NCBI GenBank assembly: GCA_963808815.1
Contig: CAWEGI010000014.1
Location: 310,001 to 374,000, forward strand
DNA from: DATBLE01 sp963808815
Lineage (GTDB): Bacteria > Actinomycetota > Thermoleophilia > Gaiellales > Gaiellaceae
Reading direction: 5' to 3'
Length of the DNA stretch: 64,000 nucleotides
Shown: in pieces, positions 54,979 through 63,850 of the stretch
How positions within the stretch are numbered: the first letter of the stretch is position 1
How the letters are laid out: each line of letters begins with the position of its first letter
Translations under genes and position numbers: made by a program
Notes under the pieces: model-generated
Databases searched by the model: none
Told to the model about the DNA's origin: nothing
The model's input: the letters and a program-made list of their open reading frames with translations, nothing else

Positions 54979-56262
54979 GTGCAGCTGCGAGACCTCCCTT
55001 CGGTGGACGAGCTTGCGCGCGGCGTGGACGACCCGCTGGCGGTCGATGCGGCCCGGCGCGTGATCGAGCGCGCCCGGGAGGAGATCCGGGCCGGGTCGGA
55101 TCCCGGCGACCTGGGCGAGCGCCTGCGCGCCGAGCTCGAGGGCGCCCGACGGCCGCGGCTCCGCCGCGTGCTGAACGCGACCGGCGTGATCGTGCATACG
55201 AACCTCGGCCGCGCCCCGCTGCCCGAGGCTGCCGTCGAGCGCGTGCGCACCATTGCCTCCGGCTACTCGAACCTCGAGTACGACCTCGACGCCGGAGCAC
55301 GGGGGTCGCGCCAGGACCACGTCGCCTCGGTCCTGCGCCGGCTGACCGGCGCCGAGGGAGCACTTGTCGTCAACAACAACGCCGCAGCCGTCCTGCTCGC
55401 GCTGGCGGCGCTCGCGGAAGGCCGCGAGGTGGTCGTCTCCCGCGGCGAGCTGCTCGAGATCGGCGACGGCTTCCGGATTCCCGACGTGCTGACCCGGTCC
55501 GGCGCCCGGCTCGTCGAGGTCGGCACGACGAACCGGACGCGCGCCGCCGACTACGAGCGAGCGATCGGCGGGGAGACCGCCCTCCTCCTGCGCGTGCACC
55601 AGTCGAACTTCCGCGTCGTCGGCTTCACCGAACTCCCGTCGACCGCGGAGCTCGCCGCCGTCGCCGGCCGCCACACGCTCCCTCTCGTCGAAGACCTCGG
55701 CTCGGGCGCACTCCTGCCGCTCCACGACGAGCCGCAGGTGCGCGACGCGCTCGTTGCCGGTGCCGATCTCGTCTGCTTCTCCGGCGACAAGCTGCTCGGC
55801 GGCCCGCAGGGCGGGATCGTCGTCGGCCGGGCCGATCTGGTCGAGCGGCTCCGGCGCCATCCCCTCCAGCGCGCCCTGCGCGCCGACAAGCTGACCCTGG
55901 CCGCCCTCGAGGGGACGCTGACGCTGTACCTCGATCCCGAGCGCGCCCTGCGGGAGGTACCCGTGCTCCGCATGCTCGCCGAGCCGGCGGAGGCGATCCA
56001 CGCCCGCGCGGGCCGCCTCGCGGAGCTCACCGGCGGCGCGGTCGAGGAGACGGTCGCCCGGGTGGGCGGCGGCGCGCTGCCGCTCGCCGAGCTGCCCAGC
56101 TTCGCCTGCTCGGTGGAGGAGGCCCTCGCCGCGCCCCTCCGGCAGGGCGAGCCGCCGGTGGTCGGCGTCGTCCGCGACGGTCGGCTCCTGCTCGACTGCC
56201 GCACGCTCGCCGACGCCGAGCTGGCCGAGGTCGCAGCCGCCGTCGCCCGCGCGCGCGGATGA
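54979..56262 (+). CDS. selA: L-seryl-tRNA(Sec) selenium transferase
   Basis: This 427-residue PLP enzyme converts Ser-tRNA(Sec) to Sec-tRNA(Sec) with selenophosphate. Family features include RRVLNATGVIVHTNLGRAPL, the substrate loop GSRQDHVASVLRRLTGAEGA, NNNAAAVLLAL and the PLP lysine K271 in FSGDKLLGGPQ. The start is the GTG at 54979. The stop overlaps the next ATG (ATGA), and selB follows, so the selenocysteine insertion machinery is encoded together. Confidence 0.96.
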   Translation: MQLRDLPSVDELARGVDDPLAVDAARRVIERAREEIRAGSDPGDLGERLRAELEGARRPRLRRVLNATGVIVHTNLGRAPLPEAAVERVRTIASGYSNLEYDLDAGARGSRQDHVASVLRRLTGAEGALVVNNNAAAVLLALAALAEGREVVVSRGELLEIGDGFRIPDVLTRSGARLVEVGTTNRTRAADYERAIGGETALLLRVHQSNFRVVGFTELPSTAELAAVAGRHTLPLVEDLGSGALLPLHDEPQVRDALVAGADLVCFSGDKLLGGPQGGIVVGRADLVERLRRHPLQRALRADKLTLAALEGTLTLYLDPERALREVPVLRMLAEPAEAIHARAGRLAELTGGAVEETVARVGGGALPLAELPSFACSVEEALAAPLRQGEPPVVGVVRDGRLLLDCRTLADAELAEVAAAVARARG

Positions 56263-56486
56263 GAGACGAAAGCGAGCACGAGGTCGACGCGGAAGGCGCC
56301 GGCGACGTCCTGTGGCGGATCCTCTACGGGGCGATCGCGACGCGGGCCGCGGGGATCGTCGCGGGCCTCGGCGTTTTGTTCGCCGCCCGGGAACGAACCG
56401 AGCCCCAGTGGCGTCAGCTGATCGAAGGCGCAGGTCTCCAGGTCGATGCGATCGAGGACGGGCTGATCCAGGCCACATGCCGCTGA
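56259..56486 (+). CDS. Small protein between selA and selB
   Basis: This 75-residue protein overlaps selA by four bases and selB by ten. It has an acidic start (RDESEHEVDAEGAGDVL), a short hydrophobic segment (GAIATRAAGIVAGLGVLFAA) and a C-terminus RTEPQWRQLIEGAGLQVDAI that recalls the tail of SAM-dependent methyltransferases. Tight overlap on both sides suggests a translated gene. The whole may be a shortened fragment or a dedicated small protein; no function is assigned. Confidence 0.6.
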   Translation: MRDESEHEVDAEGAGDVLWRILYGAIATRAAGIVAGLGVLFAARERTEPQWRQLIEGAGLQVDAIEDGLIQATCR

Positions 56487-58126
56487 CCGTCGGCACAGCG
56501 GGTCACATCGACCACGGCAAGACATGGCTCGTCCGAGCCTTGACCGGTAAGGACACCGACCGGCTGCCCGAGGAGCAGGCGCGCGGGATCTCGATCGACC
56601 TCGGCTATGCGCCGCTCGAGCTCCCCGACGGTCGCAGGCTCTCGCTCGTCGATGTGCCGGGCCACGAGCGCTTCGTCCGCAACATGGTCGCGGGCGCGAC
56701 CGGGATCGACCTCTTCCTGCTCGTGATCGACGCCGCCGAGGGGGCACGGCCGCAGACCCACGAACACCTCGCGATCCTGCGGCTGCTCGGGATCGACCAT
56801 GGCGTGGTCGCGGTGACGAAGGCAGACGCCGTCGACGAGGAGACGCTGGAACTGGCGCTCGCCGAGGCGGGCGAGCTCGTGCCCGAGGCCGAGGCCGTCG
56901 CCGTCAGCGCAAAGACGGGCGCCGGGCTGGACGAGCTGCGGGCCGCGCTCGCCCGGGCCGCGGACGGCGTCGACCGAGCGCACGACGACGGAGCCGCACG
57001 CCTCTACGTGGACCGTGTTTTCACGCTCCGCGGGATCGGCACAGTGGTGACTGGCACGCTCTGGTCCGGGACGATCGGCGAGGGCGACGAGCTGCGGGTC
57101 GAGCCGCAAGGCCTGGACGTGCGCGTGCGCAGCGTGCAGGTGCACGACCGCTCGGTCGAGCGGGCCGAGGCGGGCCAGCGCGTCGCCGTGGCGCTCCCCG
57201 GCATCGACCGCGACCGGATCGCGCGCGGGGACGCGCTGGTCGCGGCCGGGGCGTTCCCGGTCACGTACCGCCTGGACGTAGCGCTCGAGGAGCTGGAGGA
57301 CGTTCCCGCCGCGGTCACGGTTCACGTCGGCACGGCGGATGTCCCGGCCCGGGTGGCTCGAAGCGGTCGGTACGCGCAGCTGCGGCTGGAGCGACCGCTG
57401 GTCGCGGCCCGGGGCGACCGCGTCGTCCTCCGTACACGCTCGACCGTGGGCGGGGGCGTCGTGCTCGATCCCCTGCCGCCGCGCCGCCTCGATGCCGACC
57501 GGCTCGAACGCATCGAGCGCGGCGAAATCGGAGCGACGGTCTACGCCCCGGTCCGGATCGAGACGCTGAGCCACCTCGGCGAGCTCGAGGGGGTCGAGCG
57601 CGCCGGCGACTGGGTCTTCTCGCCCGACTGGCTGGAGGAGCTGCGCGAACAGACGACGGCCAAGCTCGCGAAGGCCGACCCGCGCGACCCCGGCATCGAC
57701 GCACCCTCGGCGCCGTGGGCGGCGGCGATCGTGCCGTTGCTCGGGCTGGAGCGGCGCGGCTCGCGGCTCTACGTGCCGGGCGCGACCGCGCAGACCGAGG
57801 GCGCCGACGAGCTGCTCGCCGGGCTCGAGGAGTCGGGGTTGACGCCGGTCAAGGTCGGCGACGCCGGGCTCGCGCGCGCGCTCGAGCAGGAGGGCAAGCT
57901 CGTCCGGCTCGGCGGCGACGAGGTGGTGGGCGCCGCCGCGTACGAGCGCGCACGGGCGGCGCTGGTCGAGGAGTGCACAGCGGCCGGCGGGATCACCCTC
58001 GCGCGCTTCCGCGACCTGCTCGGGATCGGGCGCCGCGTGGCACAACTCCTGCTCGAACGCTTCGACGCCGACGGCGTCACCCGCCGGGTCGGCGACCGTC
58101 GCGTCCTTCGCCGCGCCGCTCGATGA
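56477..58126 (+). CDS. selB: Selenocysteine-specific elongation factor SelB
   Basis: This 549-residue translation factor delivers Sec-tRNA to UGA codons. The GTPase domain has the P-loop GHIDHGKT at 9-16, switch II DVPGHERF and TKAD. Two beta-barrel domains follow (YVDRVFTLRGIGTVVTGTLW) and the C-terminal winged helices that bind the SECIS hairpin (GGITLARFRDLLGIGRRVAQ, LLLERFDADGVTRRVGDRRV). No tRNA-Sec or selD gene is in this window. Confidence 0.96.
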   Translation: MPLTVGTAGHIDHGKTWLVRALTGKDTDRLPEEQARGISIDLGYAPLELPDGRRLSLVDVPGHERFVRNMVAGATGIDLFLLVIDAAEGARPQTHEHLAILRLLGIDHGVVAVTKADAVDEETLELALAEAGELVPEAEAVAVSAKTGAGLDELRAALARAADGVDRAHDDGAARLYVDRVFTLRGIGTVVTGTLWSGTIGEGDELRVEPQGLDVRVRSVQVHDRSVERAEAGQRVAVALPGIDRDRIARGDALVAAGAFPVTYRLDVALEELEDVPAAVTVHVGTADVPARVARSGRYAQLRLERPLVAARGDRVVLRTRSTVGGGVVLDPLPPRRLDADRLERIERGEIGATVYAPVRIETLSHLGELEGVERAGDWVFSPDWLEELREQTTAKLAKADPRDPGIDAPSAPWAAAIVPLLGLERRGSRLYVPGATAQTEGADELLAGLEESGLTPVKVGDAGLARALEQEGKLVRLGGDEVVGAAAYERARAALVEECTAAGGITLARFRDLLGIGRRVAQLLLERFDADGVTRRVGDRRVLRRAAR

Positions 58127-58458
58127 CCTTCTGGATTGCGCTTGCGCTCGTCCTCCTGCACGTCGTCGAGGGCGGCTGGGCAATCGCATTGCTGATCGGC
58201 ACGGGCGTGTTCGAGATCTCGCAGACCGGCTTCTGGTTCTGGCACACGACGCGCCACGCGGCCCAGGTCGGCGCCGAGACGATGCTGGGGCGGGTGGTCG
58301 AGGTCGCACAGGAGTGCCGCCCGGTCGGATACGTCCGCGTGCAGGGCGAGCTGTGGCGGGCCCGGTGCGACGAGGGCGCGGAGCCCGGCGCGCGCGTGCG
58401 CGTCACCGGCCGTGACGGGCTGCTGCTGACGGTGACCCGTGAGCCTGCGGCGGGCTGA
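58123..58458 (+). CDS. NfeD-like membrane protein
   Basis: This 111-residue protein has two N-terminal membrane helices (FWIALALVLLHVVEGGWAIA and IGTGVFEISQTGFWFWH) and a C-terminal OB-fold-like domain (LGRVVEVAQECRPVGYVRVQ, GELWRARCDEGAEPGARVRV). This is the short NfeD layout. The ATG overlaps the selB stop and the end overlaps the GH88 start by 20 bases, so it belongs to the same operon. Function is likely membrane-associated quality control by analogy. Confidence 0.75.
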   Translation: MTFWIALALVLLHVVEGGWAIALLIGTGVFEISQTGFWFWHTTRHAAQVGAETMLGRVVEVAQECRPVGYVRVQGELWRARCDEGAEPGARVRVTGRDGLLLTVTREPAAG

Positions 58459-59491
58459 GGCTCTCGCGCGCCGGATCGCGCCCCGCGACGGGCTGCTGCC
58501 GCACGTCACGGGTGAGGACGGCCGCTGGGAGCTGCTCTCGCCGCTCGACGCCGAGGACGCCGCGCTGACGGGGCTCCCGTGGACGGGCGGTTTCGTCGCC
58601 GGGCAGCTCTGGCTCGCCGGCGAGCACGAGCGCGCTGCAGTGGTCACCGACCTGCTTCGCCCGCGCGCCGCGCAGCCGACGACGCACGATCTCGGGTTCC
58701 TCTTCTGGCCGTCCGCCGTGCTGGGGCTCTGTGCGACTGACGACGACTGCTACCGCGTGCTCGGGCTGCGGGCGGCGGCAGCGCTTGCCGAGCGGGCGCT
58801 CCCGAACGGGGTGATCCAGGTGATCGGCGCTCTCGACGATCCGGAGCACCGTGGGCGGACGATCGTCGACACCTGGCCGAACCTGCTGCTGCTCTGGTGG
58901 GCGGAGCGCCAGGGGATGGCCGGCGCTGCCGACGCGGCCGCCGCGCACCTCGAAGCGACCCTGCCGGCGCTCCTCCGCGACGACGGCTCGACCTTCCACG
59001 CCGCCCGGCTCGCCGACGACGGCGCCGTGCTCGAGCAGGGGACGATCAACGGCTTCGCTGCCGGCTCGACCTGGGCGCGGGGCCAGGCCTGGGCGATGCA
59101 CGGACTCGCGAGCGCCCACCGGGCCACCGGCGGCTATCGCGACGAGGCCGAGCGGACGGCCGGCTGGTTCCTCGACCAGCTGGCGGACGACCTCGTGCCG
59201 CCGTGGGACTTCGCTGCGCCCGCGGGCGGCCCGCTCGACGCCTCTGCGGGCGCGATCGCAGCATCTGCGCTGCTCGAGCTGGGCTGGGAGGAGGATGCGC
59301 GGCGTCTCGTGGGCGCGCTCGTCACGACCTGCCTGAACCCGGGCGACGCCGACGGAGTCCTCCTGCACTGCTGTTACCGGCAGCCGATCGGCCACGGGCT
59401 CGACTGCGCGACCGTCTGGGGCGACTTCTTCCTGCTCGACGCCCTGAAACGGATCGAGGCGCCCGACAGGCGCCTCGATCCGTTGAGCTGA
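58439..59491 (+). CDS. Glycoside hydrolase family 88-like (unsaturated glucuronyl hydrolase)
   Basis: This 350-residue (alpha/alpha)6-barrel protein shows GH88 features: THDLGFLFWPSAVLGL with the catalytic-type Asp, WPNLLLLWWAERQG, the substrate loop GSTWARGQAWAMHGLASAHR and PPWDFAAP...PLDASAGAIAASALLEL. Known members hydrolyse unsaturated uronyl oligosaccharides released by polysaccharide lyases. The GTG start overlaps the NfeD-like gene. No lyase gene is adjacent. No signal peptide is visible, so a cytoplasmic role is expected. Confidence 0.87.
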   Translation: MSLRRAEALARRIAPRDGLLPHVTGEDGRWELLSPLDAEDAALTGLPWTGGFVAGQLWLAGEHERAAVVTDLLRPRAAQPTTHDLGFLFWPSAVLGLCATDDDCYRVLGLRAAAALAERALPNGVIQVIGALDDPEHRGRTIVDTWPNLLLLWWAERQGMAGAADAAAAHLEATLPALLRDDGSTFHAARLADDGAVLEQGTINGFAAGSTWARGQAWAMHGLASAHRATGGYRDEAERTAGWFLDQLADDLVPPWDFAAPAGGPLDASAGAIAASALLELGWEEDARRLVGALVTTCLNPGDADGVLLHCCYRQPIGHGLDCATVWGDFFLLDALKRIEAPDRRLDPLS

Positions 59492-59500
59492 GACCGCCTG

Positions 59501-59956
59501 CTACGCGGCCGGCGGCTCTGCCGGCGGCGGCGACTCGGGCGGCGCCTTGGTCAGGTTGACCTCGGTCGGCTCGTCTCCCGCATACCTGAGATAGCCGCCG
59601 CCCGCGATCACGATCGCGAGGATCAGCCCGATCCAGGCCGGCCAGTGCCGGAACTCGTTGTCGACCAGGAACTTGATGATCGTGAAGAGCAGCACGCCCG
59701 CCGCCAGGCCGGCGGTGAGCAGCGCCCCCTTGAACGGCAGCTCGAGCTTCACGGCGAAGATCTGCGTCGCCTCCCAGACCACGAGCGCGATGGTGAGGAG
59801 TCCGACCAGCACCCCCCACCCGTGCCAGCCGCTGCGACCCGCGCTTCCGAGGGGCGTGCTGACCTGCTGCCAGTCGAAGAACAGGAAGATGAAGAGCAGC
59901 AGGCCACCCCAGGCGATCAGGTGGGACGAGCGGCTCATCGCTTTCAGATGATCCAT
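59501..59956 (-). CDS. Small membrane protein of unknown function
   Basis: This 151-residue protein has four predicted helices (SHLIAWGGLLLFIFLFFDWQ, WGVLVGLLTIALVVWEA, KGALLTAGLAAGVLLFTIIK and WPAWIGLILAIVIAGGGY) and a proline-rich C-terminal tail. The ATG at 59956 has GGAGG six bases upstream. It is convergent with the GH88 gene and lies downstream of the YihY gene on the same strand, about 95 bases from it. Confidence 0.75.
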   Translation of the reverse strand: MDHLKAMSRSSHLIAWGGLLLFIFLFFDWQQVSTPLGSAGRSGWHGWGVLVGLLTIALVVWEATQIFAVKLELPFKGALLTAGLAAGVLLFTIIKFLVDNEFRHWPAWIGLILAIVIAGGGYLRYAGDEPTEVNLTKAPPESPPPAEPPAA

Positions 59957-60052
59957 CCGAGGCCTCCGAGGACGATTGACGGTGCGCTGTTCGAGGACCA
60001 ACGCATAGGTCCTTCTCCGGCAGCAAGACAGGCGAGCCGGACGGAGCTGTGC

Positions 60053-60958
60053 TCAGGCCGTCCTCTGGGCCCGGGCCTCTGCCTCGACCTCGGCCCCCGC
60101 CGACTCCCCGCGATCCTGGCCGCGGGCACGCTCGGACTCGGCGTTCACCTCGGCCCCCAGGAGAATGGCCAGGGCAGTCAGCCACAGCCAGGTGAGCAGG
60201 ATCACGACCGCCGCCAGCGCACCCCAGGTCTTGTTGTACGAGCCGAATCTGCTCACATAGAACGAGAAGAGCCCGGAGAGCGCGAGCCAAACGACCATCG
60301 CGAAGCCCGCGCCGAACGTGAAGACACGCCAGCGCGGCTGCTCGACGTTCGGCCCCAGGTAGTACATGCCCGCGAAGGCGATCAGCACCCCGACGATCAG
60401 GATCGGCCATTGCGCCGTCCACCAGAGCCACGAGACGACCGTGTGCTGGCCGACCGCGTCGCCGACCCAGTTGATCAGTTGCGGCCCGAGCACGAGCAGG
60501 CCGAAGACGAGCAGGACGCCCAGGCCGGCGAACCCGACCATCTTCAGCGCCGTCAGCCGCTTCCTGACGAACCCACGCGTCTCTTCGCGGTCGTAGACGA
60601 CGTTCAGGCCCCACATCAGGGTCTGCATCGCGCCGGTGACCGACCAGAGCCCCAGCAGGATCCCGATCACGAGCACGCTGATCCCCGTTCCCGTGTTGCC
60701 CGTCATGCGGGTCAGGCTGTCCTGGATCAGCTGCTGAGCCTGAGCGGGAACGACGTTCCCGAGCCGGTCGACCAGCCTGCTGACATCGCTCGGGTTGCCG
60801 ACGAGCGCGAAGATCCCGACCGCGACCAACAGCACCGACGGGATCGCGAGGAAGGCGTAGTAGGCGAGCGCGGCTGCGATGTTCGTCAGGTTGTGCTCGC
60901 CGATCCCCTTGAACGCCCGCTTGAGGACGGCGAGGTGGCCGCCGCCGGTCATCGACAT
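60053..60958 (-). CDS. YihY/BrkB family membrane protein
   Basis: This 301-residue protein has six predicted helices. Conserved segments include HNLTNIAAALAYYAFLAIPS near the N-terminus, WSVTGAMQTLMWGLNVVYDR, and the C-terminal YNKTWGALAAVVILLTWLWL and LLGAEVNAE, which define the YihY family, once misnamed ribonuclease BN. The role is unknown; roles in membrane or nucleotide transport have been suggested. The ATG at 60958 has GGAG six bases upstream. It is divergent from the flavoprotein gene. Confidence 0.9.
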   Translation of the reverse strand: MSMTGGGHLAVLKRAFKGIGEHNLTNIAAALAYYAFLAIPSVLLVAVGIFALVGNPSDVSRLVDRLGNVVPAQAQQLIQDSLTRMTGNTGTGISVLVIGILLGLWSVTGAMQTLMWGLNVVYDREETRGFVRKRLTALKMVGFAGLGVLLVFGLLVLGPQLINWVGDAVGQHTVVSWLWWTAQWPILIVGVLIAFAGMYYLGPNVEQPRWRVFTFGAGFAMVVWLALSGLFSFYVSRFGSYNKTWGALAAVVILLTWLWLTALAILLGAEVNAESERARGQDRGESAGAEVEAEARAQRTA

Positions 60959-61101
60959 CGCCCGCTCCGGCTTCCACGGCGCGCGATCGGTGAAACGAAT
61001 GGCCGGTGTTGCCGGACCCGGCATCCGGAAGGGCGTAACGTCCGTAGAGACGGCAACGTCGATACGAGCGGACGCCGGAATTCGGCGAGAGGAGGTTGGA
61101 A

Positions 61102-62517
61102 ATGGCGAGTGCACCACCCACCGTGGCGGGCCTCGACGCGGAAGCGGTCGACGCCTTCGTCGCGGGGATCCGCGGACGGGTTCTGAGGCCCGAAGAGGAC
61201 GGCTACGACGAGGCGAGGGCGATCTGGAACGGGCTGATCGACCGACGGCCGGCGATGATCGTCCAGTGCACGGGCGCGGCGGACGTCGTCGACGCGGTCG
61301 ACTTCGCCCGCGAGCACCAGCTCCCCCTGTCGATCAAGGGCGGCGGCCACAACGTCGCCGGTAACGCCGTCAACGACGACGGCCTGGTGATCGACCTGTC
61401 GCAGATGCGCGGCGTGCACGTCGATCCGGCCACCGGAATCGTCCGCGCAGAGGGCGGCGCAACCTGGGGCGACTGCGACCGGGAGTCGCAGCTTCATGGC
61501 CTGGCGGTTCCGGGCGGCGTGGTCTCCACCACGGGCATCGGCGGACTGACCCTGCACGGGGGCGTCGGCCATCTCCGGCGGAAGTATGGGCTCTCGATCG
61601 ACAATCTGCTGTCGGTCGACATCGTCACCGCCGACGGGCAGCTGAAACGGGCGAGCGCGACCGAGAACGAGGACCTGTTCTGGGCCGTGCGTGGCGCGGG
61701 GAGCAACTTCGGCGTGGTGACGTCGTTCGAGTTCCAGGCGCATCCGGTCGGCCCGCAGGTGATGGTCGGCGCGATCTTCTACCCGCTCGAGCAGGCGCGC
61801 ACGGTGATACCGGCCTGGCGCGACTACATGGCCTCGGCACCCGATGAGCTCAGCTCGATCGTACTCTGCTGGAGCATCCCACCGGGCGAGCCGTTCCCGG
61901 CCGAGCACCACGGCGCCCCCGTCTGCGTGGTGGCCGCCGTCTACTCGGGCTCGCCGGAGGACGGCGAGGCGGTGGTGCAGCCGCTCCGCGAGCTCGCCAC
62001 GCCGCTGATCGACCTGAGCGGCCCCTGGCCGTGGGTCGGCCTGCAGAGCGGCTTCGACGCCCTGTTCCCGAAGGGCGGCCTGTACTACTGGAAGTCGAAG
62101 GCGCTGGCCGAGCTCACCGACATAGCGATCGACGAGATCATCGGCTACGGCGAGCGGCGCCCGACGCCGATCACGGACATCGTCATCTGGCACCACGGCG
62201 GCGCGATGAGCCGCGTCGGCGAGCCCGACACCGCCTACGGCGGCCGGGACGCGGGTTTCCTGGTCACCGGCGAGGTCAGCTGGAGCGACCCGGCGCAGAG
62301 CGAAGAGGCGATCGCGTGGGGCCGTGAGTTCTGGAACGCGATGGACAAGCACTCCACGGGCGGGCTGTACCTCAACTTCCCGGGGTTCGGCGAGGAGAAG
62401 GAAGACCTCGTCCGCGCCGGGTACGGAGCGAACTACGAGCGGCTGGCCCGGCTCAAGGCCGAGTACGACCCGGACAACCTGTTCCGGATGAACCTGAACA
62501 TCACACCGGCCGCGTAG
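61102..62517 (+). CDS. FAD-linked oxidoreductase with BBE domain
   Basis: This 471-residue flavoprotein has the PP-loop FAD-binding domain at about 50-220 (PLSIKGGGHNVAGNAV, with His in the position of the covalent FAD bond, and GGVVSTTGIGGLTLHGGVGH), a substrate domain, and the C-terminal BBE motif (NYERLARLKAEYDPDNLF). Such enzymes oxidise sugars, alcohols or alkaloids. The usual Cys for a second covalent link is not seen at the GGLTLHGG site. The ATG at 61102 is chosen because GGAGG lies six bases upstream. A strong hairpin follows. Confidence 0.9.
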   Translation: MASAPPTVAGLDAEAVDAFVAGIRGRVLRPEEDGYDEARAIWNGLIDRRPAMIVQCTGAADVVDAVDFAREHQLPLSIKGGGHNVAGNAVNDDGLVIDLSQMRGVHVDPATGIVRAEGGATWGDCDRESQLHGLAVPGGVVSTTGIGGLTLHGGVGHLRRKYGLSIDNLLSVDIVTADGQLKRASATENEDLFWAVRGAGSNFGVVTSFEFQAHPVGPQVMVGAIFYPLEQARTVIPAWRDYMASAPDELSSIVLCWSIPPGEPFPAEHHGAPVCVVAAVYSGSPEDGEAVVQPLRELATPLIDLSGPWPWVGLQSGFDALFPKGGLYYWKSKALAELTDIAIDEIIGYGERRPTPITDIVIWHHGGAMSRVGEPDTAYGGRDAGFLVTGEVSWSDPAQSEEAIAWGREFWNAMDKHSTGGLYLNFPGFGEEKEDLVRAGYGANYERLARLKAEYDPDNLFRMNLNITPAA

Positions 62518-62524
62518 GCGTGGC

Positions 62525-62559
62525 GGGTCGCCGCGTGGCCTCCGGGCCCGCGGCGACCC
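62525..62559 (+). terminator. Hairpin after the BBE flavoprotein gene
   Basis: An 11-bp perfect stem (GGGTCGCCGCG / CGCGGCGACCC) with a 13-nt loop starts seven bases after the stop. There is no T run. Confidence 0.55.
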
Positions 62560-62624
62560 GTGGCGACCGACCCTCCCAGTACCTTCCTGCCGGTGGAGGC
62601 AGCGCCCGGGCGGGGCACGTGAAC

Positions 62625-63791
62625 ATGCGGTTCTGGCAGCGGATCCACCCGCCGACACGTCCGGCTGCCTCCGGCGATGCTCCGGCGATCGGATCGACGC
62701 AGCTCGCGGAGCTGTCGACCGTGTTCGCGGCGCCCCGGTGGCTGCGGGACCTCGGCCGCACCGCCTGGCTGCTCGTCGGCGTGATGCTGCTCCTGGCCGG
62801 CCTGACCTGGCTGCTCGGCGCTACGTACACGATCGGCGGGCCGATGGTCGCGGCGGGGATCGTGGCGACCGTCGCCTCGCCGCTGGTCGGAGCGCTTCAG
62901 CGACACCGCGTCCCTCGTGCAGTCGGCGCGGTGCTCGTTCTCCTGCTGATCATCGCGGTGGCGATCACGGTCTTCGTCGTCGTCCTCGGAGGAATTCGGG
63001 CACAGCGGGACGACATCGCGGGCAACGCGAACTCGGCGGTTCAGAAGATCGGCAGCTGGCTCTCCGACCTCGGCGTCGACGACGCGGGCGTGTCGAGTGC
63101 CGAGAACAACGTCACCACGACGACGCCCGACGTCATCTCCACGTTGACCAAGGGGATCCTCAACGGCATCAGGGGCCTCGCCTCGCTCGCCTTCGCGCTC
63201 TCCTTCGCGATGCTGGGCATCTTCTTCCTGCTCAAGGACGGGCCGCCCCTGCGAAGCTGGATCGACGGCCACATCGGACTACCGCAGGACGTCGCCCGCA
63301 CCGTGACGGGCGGCGTCCTGCGCTCGCTGCGCGGCTACTTCCTGGGCGTGACGATCGTCGCGGTCTTCAACGGGGTCGTGGTCGGGCTCGGAGCGCTGAT
63401 CCTCGGCGTGCCGCTGGCGGGGACGATCGCGGTCGTCACCGCCATCACGGCCTACATCCCGTACATCGGCGCCTTCGTGTCCGGCGCCTTCGCCGTCCTG
63501 ATCGCCCTGGGGGCCGAGGGAACGACCAAGGCGCTGATCATGCTCGTCATCGTGCTGCTCGCGAACGGCCTCCTCCAGAACATCTTCCAGCCTTTCGCGA
63601 TGGGCTCGGCGCTGCACCTCCATCCGCTCGCGGTGCTGATCCTGACCATCGGCGCGGGCTGCATCTTCGGGATGATCGGACTCGTCCTGGCCGCCCCGCT
63701 GACCTCCGCGGCAGTGCACATCACCCAGGAACTCAGGCAGGCGAAGGCGGCGGCCGGACTTCAGGACGCCGCACACGCGCCGCCGGCCTGA
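62625..63791 (+). CDS. AI-2E family transporter
   Basis: This membrane protein of about 388 residues has the PF01594 layout: two N-terminal helices (WLLVGVMLLLAGLTWLLG, GAVLVLLLIIAVAITVFVVV), a long extracytoplasmic helical region, then helices including LGIFFLLKDGPPL, LRGYFLGVTIVAVFNGVVVG, AYIPYIGAFVSGAFAVLIAL and QNIFQPFAMGSALHLHPLAV. Members move varied small molecules or sodium; AI-2 itself is only one case. GTG at 62619 is an alternative start. Confidence 0.88.
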   Translation: MRFWQRIHPPTRPAASGDAPAIGSTQLAELSTVFAAPRWLRDLGRTAWLLVGVMLLLAGLTWLLGATYTIGGPMVAAGIVATVASPLVGALQRHRVPRAVGAVLVLLLIIAVAITVFVVVLGGIRAQRDDIAGNANSAVQKIGSWLSDLGVDDAGVSSAENNVTTTTPDVISTLTKGILNGIRGLASLAFALSFAMLGIFFLLKDGPPLRSWIDGHIGLPQDVARTVTGGVLRSLRGYFLGVTIVAVFNGVVVGLGALILGVPLAGTIAVVTAITAYIPYIGAFVSGAFAVLIALGAEGTTKALIMLVIVLLANGLLQNIFQPFAMGSALHLHPLAVLILTIGAGCIFGMIGLVLAAPLTSAAVHITQELRQAKAAAGLQDAAHAPPA

Positions 63792-63850
63792 CCGTCGGCC
63801 GCCGCCGAAGACCGCTGCGCCGGCAGCCGTGACGGCGTAGCGTTCTCCGC

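Noticed and set aside
56259..56486. Small ORF as a selenoprotein
   Set aside because: No in-frame TGA other than the terminal stop and no Cys/Sec redox motif.
54000..59500. Search for selC near selA/selB on both strands
   Set aside because: No CTTCAAA-type anticodon loop with long acceptor arm was found by eye.
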